This document shows, piece after piece, positions 1 to 4,409 of a stretch of DNA of 5,108 nt (within the stretch, counting starts at the first letter, position 1; every line of letters starts with the position of its first letter). Location: NCBI GenBank assembly GCA_947460275.1, contig CANHHZ010000155.1:1-5108 (forward strand). Direction: 5' to 3'. The translations under genes and the position numbers were made by a program. This stretch comes from Sphingobacteriaceae bacterium (lineage in GTDB: Bacteria; Bacteroidota; Bacteroidia; Sphingobacteriales; Sphingobacteriaceae). Under the pieces are notes generated by a model. That model did not search any database, had not been told where the DNA came from, and saw only the letters and a program-made list of their open reading frames with translations.

Positions 1-69
1 GATCAAAATAGAGAAAAAGCGATAGAAAAAGCTAGATTTGTACAGCAAACGTTGAAAGTTTTGAGTTAG
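1..69 (+). CDS. purK: C-terminal end of probable 5-(carboxyamino)imidazole ribonucleotide synthase (PurK), partial
   Basis: Frame 1 is open from the window edge to a TAG stop at 67-69 and gives 22 residues, beginning DQNREKAIEKARFVQQ and ending TLKVLS. The pattern of a charged helix (EKAIEKARFVQQ) followed by a short hydrophobic strand at the extreme C-terminus matches what I recall of Bacteroidota PurK tails. The gene also lies just upstream of purE in the same direction, the classic purK-purE arrangement. PurK would convert AIR, ATP and bicarbonate to N5-CAIR, the substrate of PurE. The identification leans on this context, because 22 residues contain no catalytic motif. A different gene ending here cannot be excluded. 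The 193-base repeat-filled gap to purE leaves open whether the two genes are cotranscribed. Confidence 0.65.
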   Translation, partial: DQNREKAIEKARFVQQTLKVLS

Positions 70-110
70 GAACAAGGAGCAAGGAACAAAGAACAAGGAA
101 CAAGGAGCAA
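69..110 (+). repeat. Heptamer tandem repeat, block 1 (six RGARCAA units)
   Basis: Six uninterrupted 7-base units fill this stretch: GGAACAA, GGAGCAA, GGAACAA, AGAACAA, GGAACAA, GGAGCAA. They fit the consensus RGARCAA, varying only at the two purine positions. The first unit begins on the last base of the upstream stop codon. The strand is purine-rich and almost free of T. A second six-unit block lies at 169-210. The two blocks share an exact 20-base match (77-96 and 177-196), offset by 100 bases. A 7-base period cycles through all reading frames, so coding is unlikely. Confidence 0.9.
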
Positions 111-168
111 CGAATCGTCATTGCGAACTGAACCAAAGGCATAAGCAAGGCGTGAAGCAATCTTTAAA
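111..168 (+). repeat. REP-like element between the two heptamer blocks
   Basis: The sequence opens with CGTCATTGCGA (116-126) and closes with GTGAAGCAATCT (152-163). ATTGC (120-124) and GCAAT (157-161) are inverted, giving a short imperfect stem around a roughly 32-base interior. The CGTCATTGCGA...GAAGCAATCT outline is one I recall as a common dispersed intergenic repeat in Bacteroidota genomes, but the copy number was not checked here. It lies exactly between two blocks of the same heptamer repeat, as if it had entered or grown inside one array. A related right-hand half (13 of 15 bases) occurs at 2979-2993. No promoter or gene is visible within it. Confidence 0.65.
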
Positions 169-210
169 AGAACAAAGAGCAAGGAACAAAGAACAAAGAG
201 CAAGGAACAA
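169..210 (+). repeat. Heptamer tandem repeat, block 2 (six RGARCAA units)
   Basis: Six more 7-base units of the same family occur here: AGAACAA, AGAGCAA, GGAACAA, then the same three again. This block is therefore also a perfect two-copy 21-base repeat. A decayed unit, AGACTAA, follows at 211-217. The block has the same unit count and length (42 bases) as block 1. Its higher-order period is three units, whereas block 1 is less regular, which suggests separate rounds of slippage or unit exchange after the blocks were separated. Confidence 0.9.
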
Positions 211-213
211 AGA

Positions 214-262
214 CTAAACCTAAATTTCTAAATACTAAATACTAATATCTAAATACTAAAAT
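214..262 (+). repeat. AT-rich heptamer array (CTAAATA type) ending at the purE start codon
   Basis: Seven consecutive 7-base steps can be read: CTAAACC, TAAATTT, CTAAATA, CTAAATA, CTAATAT, CTAAATA, CTAAAAT. The first two and the fifth are degenerate. The last unit ends at 262 and the purE ATG begins at 263, so the array forms the whole ribosome-binding region of purE. It contains no Shine-Dalgarno-like GGAGG. The same family occurs at 2920-2975 on the opposite strand. Bacteroidota often use A-rich, weakly structured leaders, so the array could serve that role, but this is inference. Confidence 0.85.
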
Positions 263-748
263 ATGGGGGTTAAAGTAGGTATCATCATGGGCAGCAAATC
301 TGATTTAAACATCATGAACGATGCTGCAGCAATTTTAAAAGAATTTGGCGTGGCGTTTGAAATGACTGTTGTTTCTGCGCATCGCACACCAGAGCGTATG
401 TTTAGCTACGCCAAAGATGCCGCTAATCGTGGTTTAAAGGTAATTATTGCCGGTGCCGGTGGTGCTGCACATTTGCCGGGTATGGTAGCATCCATCACCA
501 CTTTACCGGTTATTGGCGTTCCTGTAAAATCATCAAACTCTATTGATGGTTGGGATTCTATTTTATCTATTTTGCAAATGCCAAACGGTATTCCGGTGGC
601 AACAGTAGCTTTAAATGCGGCTAAAAATGCAGGTTTGTTGGCGGTACAAATTTTGGCAACTGCCGATGACAGCCTCATGCAAAAAATGCAAGCCTATAAA
701 GACGAATTGAAAAGAAAAGTAGAAGAAAGCGCAGCTGAGATGAGCTAA
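263..748 (+). CDS. purE: N5-carboxyaminoimidazole ribonucleotide mutase (PurE, class I)
   Basis: The 161-residue product is the cytoplasmic enzyme that moves the carboxylate of N5-CAIR to C4 of the ring, giving CAIR in purine synthesis. Its length is normal for class I PurE. Visible family motifs in order are the phosphate-binding GSKSD (10-14), SAHRTP (38-43) with the likely catalytic His40, GAGGAAHLPGM (64-74), QMPNGIPVATVA (105-116) and NAGLLAV (122-128). The ATG at 263 is the best start because the family usually has only a few residues before the first strand (VGIIMGSKSD). A later ATG at codon 9 would cut that strand. The start follows a heptamer repeat array and lacks a Shine-Dalgarno sequence. 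A purK end lies upstream. The gene is convergent with the YqgE/AlgH-family gene, whose stop codon is 4 bases past the purE stop. Confidence 0.97.
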   Translation: MGVKVGIIMGSKSDLNIMNDAAAILKEFGVAFEMTVVSAHRTPERMFSYAKDAANRGLKVIIAGAGGAAHLPGMVASITTLPVIGVPVKSSNSIDGWDSILSILQMPNGIPVATVALNAAKNAGLLAVQILATADDSLMQKMQAYKDELKRKVEESAAEMS

Positions 749-752
749 CACT

Positions 753-1316
753 TTAATTCAAACTCGGATCAGTAGGAAAATTGCTAATGTGCGCATATTT
801 TGGGCCTAAATCTTTAATTACTTTACGCCAAAGTTCTTCCTCGCTAGGCGAAAACAAAGTGTCTTTTTGGTATTTTTCTGAAACAATCCAAGTGTTTTCC
901 TCTATTTCTGCTTTGAGTTGCATTTCGGCCCAACCCGAGTAACCTACAAAAAACTTCACTTCACTTTCATCAATTGCATTATTGTTGATTAGTATTTTAA
1001 GCGTTTCAAAATCTCCTCCCCAATAAATGCCCTCTGCAATTTTTTCGCCACTGTTTAGTTTTTCGTAACAGCTGTGTATAAAATGAATGGTATCCATTTC
1101 TACTGGGCCACCCACATAAACGGTATAATGGGCTTGCCATAAATCGGGTATTAAATCCTTTAACAAAAGATGGCTCGGTTGGTTTAAAACGAAGCCTATT
1201 GTTCCCTCTTCACCGTGTTCGGTAAGTAAAATTACCGAGCGTTTAAAGTTAGGATCGCTTAAAAAAGGTTCAGAAATCAATAATTTTCCGGTCGAAGGTT
1301 CAATTCTATTTAACAT
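753..1316 (-). CDS. YqgE/AlgH family protein (UPF0301)
   Basis: The 187-residue product has the usual length and all the recognisable blocks of the YqgE/AlgH family. These are GKLLISEPFLSDPNFKRSV near the N-terminus (10-28), LLTEHGEEGTIGFVLNQP (30-47), VYVGGPV (66-72), GIYWGGDFE (96-104) and FFVGYSGWAEMQL (122-134). It has no signal peptide or membrane segment and is probably cytoplasmic. The molecular function of the family is not settled. AlgH was named from alginate regulation in Pseudomonas, a link that should not be carried over here. The ATG at 1314-1316 is supported because the conserved GKLLISEPFL block starts at residue 10, as expected. Only 48 bases separate this start from the divergent pdxH start. 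The gene is tail-to-tail with purE, with no room for a dedicated terminator between them. Confidence 0.93.
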   Translation of the reverse strand: MLNRIEPSTGKLLISEPFLSDPNFKRSVILLTEHGEEGTIGFVLNQPSHLLLKDLIPDLWQAHYTVYVGGPVEMDTIHFIHSCYEKLNSGEKIAEGIYWGGDFETLKILINNNAIDESEVKFFVGYSGWAEMQLKAEIEENTWIVSEKYQKDTLFSPSEEELWRKVIKDLGPKYAHISNFPTDPSLN

Positions 1317-1352
1317 TTGCGAAAATTAAGAAAATATTGGAAAACTAAAAGC

Positions 1353-1360
1353 TATTTTTG
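1353..1360 (+). promoter_or_regulatory. Bacteroidota -7 box (TATTTTTG) for pdxH
   Basis: TATTTTTG matches the TAnnTTTG consensus recognised by the Bacteroidota primary sigma factor exactly. It lies in the 48-base divergent gap, with 4 bases between its final G and the pdxH ATG. Transcription would then begin at about the start codon. The upstream -33 TTG is not at the usual distance of about 19-21 bases. The nearest, at 1337-1339, leaves only 13 bases. The call rests on the box and its position alone. Confidence 0.55.
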
Positions 1361-1364
1361 CCTT

Positions 1365-2015
1365 ATGGCAATAACACAAGAAATGATACAAAGTTTGAGA
1401 CAAGATTATCGTGCTGCGTCTTTTAACGAAAGCGATGCCGATAAAAACCCGATCAAACAGTTCGAAAAATGGTTTGAAGCAGCCATTGAAGCACAAATTT
1501 ACGAACCCAATGTAATGACTTTGGCAACAGCCGATAAAAATGGCAAACCCAATGCCCGCATGGTATTGTTAAAAGGCTTTGATGAAAAAGGCTTTAATTT
1601 TTACACCAATTATTTGAGCAACAAAGGCAAAGAGCTTAAGAAAAACCCACAAGCTTGCTTGGTTTTCTTTTGGGGCGAACTAGAAAGACAGGTCCGCATT
1701 GAAGGAAAAGTAGAAAAACTAGACAAAGAAACCTCTGAAGCTTATTTCAACTCCCGTCCAAAAGAGAGTCAAATTGGGGCAATTGCTTCGCCGCAAAGTC
1801 AGGTTATTGCCAACAGAGCAGTTTTAGAAACAAAATTTGAAGAATTGACCGCAAGCTACCAAGATAAAAACATTGCCAAGCCAGCGCATTGGGGCGGATA
1901 TATTGTAAAACCAACTTCGATAGAGTTTTGGCAAGGCAGAACGAGCCGTTTGCACGACAGGATTAAATACGATTTGATTAACGGCAAATGGCAAAAAAAT
2001 AGATTAGCACCTTAA
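1365..2015 (+). CDS. pdxH: Pyridoxine/pyridoxamine 5'-phosphate oxidase (PdxH)
   Basis: The product is 216 residues from the ATG at 1365. It is the FMN-dependent oxidase that converts PNP or PMP to pyridoxal 5'-phosphate in vitamin B6 synthesis and salvage. Conserved blocks are RMVLLKGFD (65-73), FYTNYLSNKGKEL (79-91), FFWGELERQVRIEG (101-114), YFNSRPKESQIGAIASPQS (127-145), HWGGYIVKP (175-183) and EFWQGRTSRLHDRI (187-200). Arg195 and His197 correspond to the PLP-contacting pair of the E. coli enzyme, and the C-terminus ends RLAP as is typical. An in-frame TTG at 1317 would add 16 residues (MRKLRKYWKTKSYFCL) that look like translated promoter DNA and overlap the TATTTTTG box, so the ATG is preferred. 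Only 13 bases separate the stop from the following hbd gene, which suggests one transcript. Confidence 0.96.
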   Translation: MAITQEMIQSLRQDYRAASFNESDADKNPIKQFEKWFEAAIEAQIYEPNVMTLATADKNGKPNARMVLLKGFDEKGFNFYTNYLSNKGKELKKNPQACLVFFWGELERQVRIEGKVEKLDKETSEAYFNSRPKESQIGAIASPQSQVIANRAVLETKFEELTASYQDKNIAKPAHWGGYIVKPTSIEFWQGRTSRLHDRIKYDLINGKWQKNRLAP

Positions 2016-2028
2016 TTACGATAATTTT

Positions 2029-2919
2029 ATGAAAAATATAGCAGTGATTGGTTCGGGCACCATGGGCAATGGCATTGCACATACTTTTGCTCAATTTGGT
2101 TACCAAGTTAATTTAATAGATATCAATGCAAGTGCCCTTGAAAAAGCAATTGCAACCATCAGCAAAAACCTTGACAGGCAAGTGGCAAAAGCTACGCTGA
2201 GCGAAGCCGATAAAAACAATACTTTGGCCAACATTACCAGCATCACCGATTTGCAAAGTGGTGTGGCAAATGCTGATTTAATTGTGGAAGCAGCCACCGA
2301 AAACATCGATTTAAAGCTTAAAATTTTTAAAGATTTAGATCAATTTGCAAAACCAGCTGCAATTTTAGCCAGCAATACCTCTTCTATTTCCATTACACAA
2401 ATTGCAGCGGCAACTAACCGTGGCGATAAAGTAATTGGCATGCACTTTATGAATCCCGTTCCGGTAATGAAATTGGTGGAAGTAATTAGAGGTTACGCCA
2501 CCAGCGATGAAACCACCAAAGCGGTGATGGAATTATCCTTAAAGCTACAAAAAACACCTGTTGAAGTAAATGATTACCCAGGTTTTGTGGCCAACAGAAT
2601 TTTAATGCCAATGATTAACGAAGCCATTTATACTTTGTACGAAGGCGTGGCGGGCGTAAATGAAATAGATACGGTAATGAAATTAGGCATGGCACACCCC
2701 ATGGGACCCTTACAACTAGCAGATTTTATTGGTTTAGATGTTTGTTTAGCGATTTTAAATGTTTTACATCAAGGATTTGGCAACCCTAAATATGTGCCTT
2801 GTCCGCTGTTGGTAAACATGGTAATGGCTGGCAAAAAAGGCGTAAAAACTGCCGAAGGCTTTTACAATTATGCCAATGGTTTAAAAGACGCTAAAGTGGC
2901 TGATAAATTTTTAAAGTAG
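2029..2919 (+). CDS. hbd: 3-hydroxybutyryl-CoA dehydrogenase (3-hydroxyacyl-CoA dehydrogenase family)
   Basis: The 296-residue product is a stand-alone NAD(P)-dependent dehydrogenase that interconverts acetoacetyl-CoA and 3-hydroxybutyryl-CoA (or similar short acyl-CoAs) in the cytoplasm. The N-terminal Rossmann fold shows GSGTMG (8-13), the strand ending in Asp31 and VEAATE (86-91). The catalytic set is visible: Ser118 in SNTSS, His139 in MHFMNPVPVMKLVEV, Glu151 in the same block, and Asn189 in FVANR. The C-terminal helical domain contains AHPMGPLQLADFIGLDV (222-238) and closes with the family's GFYNY (277-281). Length is close to the usual 280-300. It follows pdxH by 13 bases and is probably cotranscribed, although the two enzymes share no pathway. 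No thiolase, crotonase or acyl-CoA dehydrogenase gene is next to it, so whether it serves fatty-acid breakdown, butyrate-type or PHB-type metabolism cannot be told from this window. Confidence 0.95.
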   Translation: MKNIAVIGSGTMGNGIAHTFAQFGYQVNLIDINASALEKAIATISKNLDRQVAKATLSEADKNNTLANITSITDLQSGVANADLIVEAATENIDLKLKIFKDLDQFAKPAAILASNTSSISITQIAAATNRGDKVIGMHFMNPVPVMKLVEVIRGYATSDETTKAVMELSLKLQKTPVEVNDYPGFVANRILMPMINEAIYTLYEGVAGVNEIDTVMKLGMAHPMGPLQLADFIGLDVCLAILNVLHQGFGNPKYVPCPLLVNMVMAGKKGVKTAEGFYNYANGLKDAKVADKFLK

Positions 2920-2975
2920 TATTTAGTGATTAGAATTTAGTAGTTAGTATTTAGTAGTTAGATGTTAGTATTTAG
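2920..2975 (-). repeat. Eight-unit AT-rich heptamer array (CTAAATA type) directly after hbd
   Basis: Eight 7-base units are in exact register on the plus strand: TATTTAG, TGATTAG, AATTTAG, TAGTTAG, TATTTAG, TAGTTAG, ATGTTAG, TATTTAG. The last four bases (TTAG) are kept in every unit and the first three vary. On the minus strand the units read CTAAnnn, mostly CTAAATA or CTAACTA, the same family as the array before purE but inverted. The first unit begins on the base right after the hbd stop codon. It carries no open frame of note and no strong hairpin of its own. Confidence 0.9.
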
Positions 2976-3001
2976 AGAGCGTGGTGCAATCTTCCACTTC
3001 T
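2976..3001 (+). repeat. REP-like half element with imperfect hairpin
   Basis: The bases at 2979-2993 (GCGTGGTGCAATCTT) match 13 of 15 positions in the right half of the REP-like element at 150-164. Around it, 2976-2984 can pair with 2994-3001 through eight base pairs, one of them G-T, with a bulged C at 2980 and a 9-base loop. It immediately follows the heptamer array, so repeat array plus REP-like sequence recurs in both large gaps of the window. It could act as a weak end signal for hbd, but there is no T-tract after the stem, so I call it a repeat only. Confidence 0.5.
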
Positions 3002-3014
3002 AATTAAATATTAC

Positions 3015-3022
3015 TATTTTTG
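3015..3022 (+). promoter_or_regulatory. Bacteroidota -7 box (TATTTTTG) upstream of ruvB
   Basis: An exact TAnnTTTG match ends 35 bases before the ruvB ATG, which would give a 5' leader of roughly 30 bases. No TTG lies at the expected -33 position; the region there is CTTCCACTTC. The box is in AT-rich DNA where chance matches are more likely, so support is moderate. It would give ruvB a promoter separate from pdxH-hbd. Confidence 0.45.
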
Positions 3023-3057
3023 ATAAGCAATCTCGATACTTGATACACAAAAAAAAC

Positions 3058-4089
3058 ATGAACGAAAACCTCGACCCATCATTAGACAATTTAACTCCTA
3101 CCGAGCGTGATATCGAAAAAGTATTGCGTCCGCAGGAGTTTGAAGATTTTACAGGTCAGGAAAAAGTGCTGGAAAACCTTAAAATATTTGTAAAGGCTGC
3201 AAAATTGCGTGGCGAAGCTTTAGATCACGTATTGTTGCACGGCCCTCCGGGATTAGGAAAAACCACGCTTTCTTATATCATCGCCAACGAAATGGGCGTA
3301 AATATCAAAGTTACCTCTGGTCCGGTGTTGGATAAACCGGGCGATTTGGCGGGTTTGTTGACCAATCTCGAATCAGGCGATATTTTGTTTATCGACGAAA
3401 TTCATCGCCTTAGTCCTTTGGTTGAAGAGTATTTATACTCGGCCATGGAAGATTTTAAGATTGATATCATGTTAGAAAGCGGACCAAATGCCCGTTCTGT
3501 ACAAATCAGTCTTAATCCGTTTACATTGGTGGGCGCTACTACCCGTTCTGGTTTGTTAACTGCACCGCTAAGGGCTCGTTTTGGCATCAATTCTCGTTTG
3601 GCTTATTACGACGCTAAATTGTTAACTACCATCGTTTTACGCTCGGCAGAAATATTAAAAACGACAATAAGTGATGAAGGTGCTTTCGAAATTGCACGAA
3701 GAAGTCGTGGTACACCGCGTATAGCCAATGCACTATTGCGCCGCACAAGAGATTTTGCCCAAATTAAAGGCACAGGAAATATTGATACTGAAATTGCCCG
3801 CTATGCCTTAACGGCTTTAAATGTTGATGAGCATGGCTTGGACGAGATGGATAATAAAATTTTGTTGGCCATTATTGATAAGTTTAAGGGCGGCCCAGTT
3901 GGATTAAAAACCATTGCCACCGCTGTTGGCGAAGATGATGGCACCATAGAAGAAGTTTACGAACCATTTTTAATACAAGAAGGCTACTTAATGCGCACCG
4001 CTCGTGGCCGTGAAGTAACCGAAGCGGCATACAAACACCTTAATAGGATTAAATTAGGACAAACAGGTAAATTATTTTATAACCCATAG
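3058..4089 (+). CDS. ruvB: Holliday junction branch migration DNA helicase RuvB
   Basis: The 343-residue product is the AAA+ motor that drives RuvA-bound Holliday junctions through branch migration during recombinational repair. Visible features are the N-terminal LRPQEFEDFTGQ (23-34), Walker A GPPGLGKTT (62-70), Walker B ILFIDEIH (109-116), sensor 1 with GATTRSGLLTAPLRARFG (159-176), sensor 2 RGTPRIANALLRR (217-229), and the C-terminal winged helix with GGPVGL (278-283) and TARGR (314-318). The length is normal. The ATG at 3058 follows an A-rich run (3048-3056), a typical Bacteroidota start region. An in-frame TTG at 3040 would add only six residues (MIHKKN), encoded by that same leader. No ruvA or ruvC is adjacent, as is common outside proteobacteria. 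The last codons (tail FYNP) and the stop lie inside a perfect palindrome shared with the convergent small gene. Confidence 0.97.
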   Translation: MNENLDPSLDNLTPTERDIEKVLRPQEFEDFTGQEKVLENLKIFVKAAKLRGEALDHVLLHGPPGLGKTTLSYIIANEMGVNIKVTSGPVLDKPGDLAGLLTNLESGDILFIDEIHRLSPLVEEYLYSAMEDFKIDIMLESGPNARSVQISLNPFTLVGATTRSGLLTAPLRARFGINSRLAYYDAKLLTTIVLRSAEILKTTISDEGAFEIARRSRGTPRIANALLRRTRDFAQIKGTGNIDTEIARYALTALNVDEHGLDEMDNKILLAIIDKFKGGPVGLKTIATAVGEDDGTIEEVYEPFLIQEGYLMRTARGREVTEAAYKHLNRIKLGQTGKLFYNP

Positions 4090-4120
4090 CAAAGGGTTTA
4101 AACCCTTTGCTATGGGTTAT
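4079..4120. terminator. Perfect 42-base palindrome, probable bidirectional terminator
   Basis: The sequence from 4079 to 4120 equals its own reverse complement with no mismatch, centred between 4099 and 4100 on TTTAAA. Each arm reads ATAACCCATAGCAAAGGG and then TTT. As RNA it would fold into a stem of up to 19 pairs with a four-base loop on either strand. It holds the ruvB stop (4087-4089) in its left arm and the stop of the convergent small gene (4117-4119) in its right arm. Flanking DNA is AT-rich on both sides, although the T-runs are short. Placement between converging genes makes a two-way transcription end the best reading. Confidence 0.8.
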
Positions 4121-4332
4121 TTCGTTGTATTATTCTTAAAATATAAAAACCAAACTATAAGTAAAACCGCAACAATTATCGGAATAATCCATTTCATGGC
4201 TTGTCCCGCACCTTTGTTATCGGGTTCGTTTACCGTTGGCGCCGGACCAGGATTGTCTTGATGCGCCTCATAATCATGCTCTATCGGTGGTGCTGGATGA
4301 TTCTTATCTTCTTGGTGCTTCTTGTTTTTCAT
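4117..4332 (-). CDS. Small single-pass membrane protein, hypothetical
   Basis: The 71-residue product is not one I recognise. Residues 1-46 are very hydrophilic and rich in Pro, Asn, Asp, His and Lys (PAPPIEH and NPGPAPTVNEPDNK), so they are probably disordered. Residues 48-65 (WIIPIIVAVLLIVWFLYF) form one strong membrane segment, followed by a short tail KNNTTK. There is no signal-peptide cleavage pattern, and the segment at the very end suggests a C-terminally anchored protein. Support for a real gene comes from this clear domain split, from filling the space between a terminator palindrome and the divergent queG promoter region, and from a stop codon set inside the palindrome. The ATG at 4330-4332 is preceded on its strand by an ACA-rich stretch with no Shine-Dalgarno sequence. 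Function is unknown. Confidence 0.75.
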   Translation of the reverse strand: MKNKKHQEDKNHPAPPIEHDYEAHQDNPGPAPTVNEPDNKGAGQAMKWIIPIIVAVLLIVWFLYFKNNTTK

Positions 4333-4395
4333 TTTATTTGTTGTTGTTGCTACAGATTAACAATATTTTGACGGCAAATGTTTTGTGCTAAAAGT

Positions 4396-4403
4396 TATCT
4401 TTG
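4396..4403 (+). promoter_or_regulatory. Bacteroidota -7 box (TATCTTTG) for queG
   Basis: TATCTTTG is an exact TAnnTTTG match with 6 bases between its final G and the queG ATG, which puts the expected transcript start at or within a few bases of the start codon. A TTG at 4368-4370 is the nearest candidate for the -33 element, at 25 bases, slightly longer than the usual spacing. The box lies in the 77-base divergent gap between the small membrane-protein gene and queG. Confidence 0.55.
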
Positions 4404-4409
4404 TAAACC

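Noticed and set aside
69..262. CRISPR array reading of the repeats before purE
   Set aside because: The units are 7 bases with no unique spacers of 25-40 bases, and no cas gene is present. These are simple tandem repeats.
406..678. Minus-strand open frame of 90 codons opposite purE
   Set aside because: It lies wholly within purE, whose motifs are complete. The translation has no recognisable domain and an alanine-rich composition expected from reading the complement of a coding strand.
1317..1364. Upstream TTG start adding 16 residues to PdxH
   Set aside because: The added residues are basic and unlike the family, and the segment holds a TATTTTTG promoter-like box. The ATG at 1365 fits the known N-terminus.
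2100..2306. Minus-strand open frame of 68 codons opposite hbd
   Set aside because: It is fully covered by the well-supported dehydrogenase gene. Its apparent hydrophobicity follows from the complementary reading of Ala/Lys/Asp-rich codons.
3040..3057. Upstream TTG start adding six residues to RuvB
   Set aside because: The segment is the A-rich leader just before a good ATG, and RuvB proteins do not need these residues.
2920..3057. Small gene or RNA in the hbd-ruvB gap
   Set aside because: No open frame of useful length with a start signal exists there, and the content is accounted for by the heptamer array, the REP-like half and a promoter-like box.
3402..3590. Minus-strand open frame of 62 codons opposite ruvB
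   Set aside because: It lies within the conserved AAA+ core of ruvB and has no start signal or family resemblance of its own.
4333..4409. Riboswitch, such as a cobalamin or preQ1 element, upstream of queG
   Set aside because: The 77-base divergent gap is too short for a cobalamin riboswitch, no preQ1-type C-rich loop and A-rich tail arrangement is seen, and the likely transcript start is next to the ATG.
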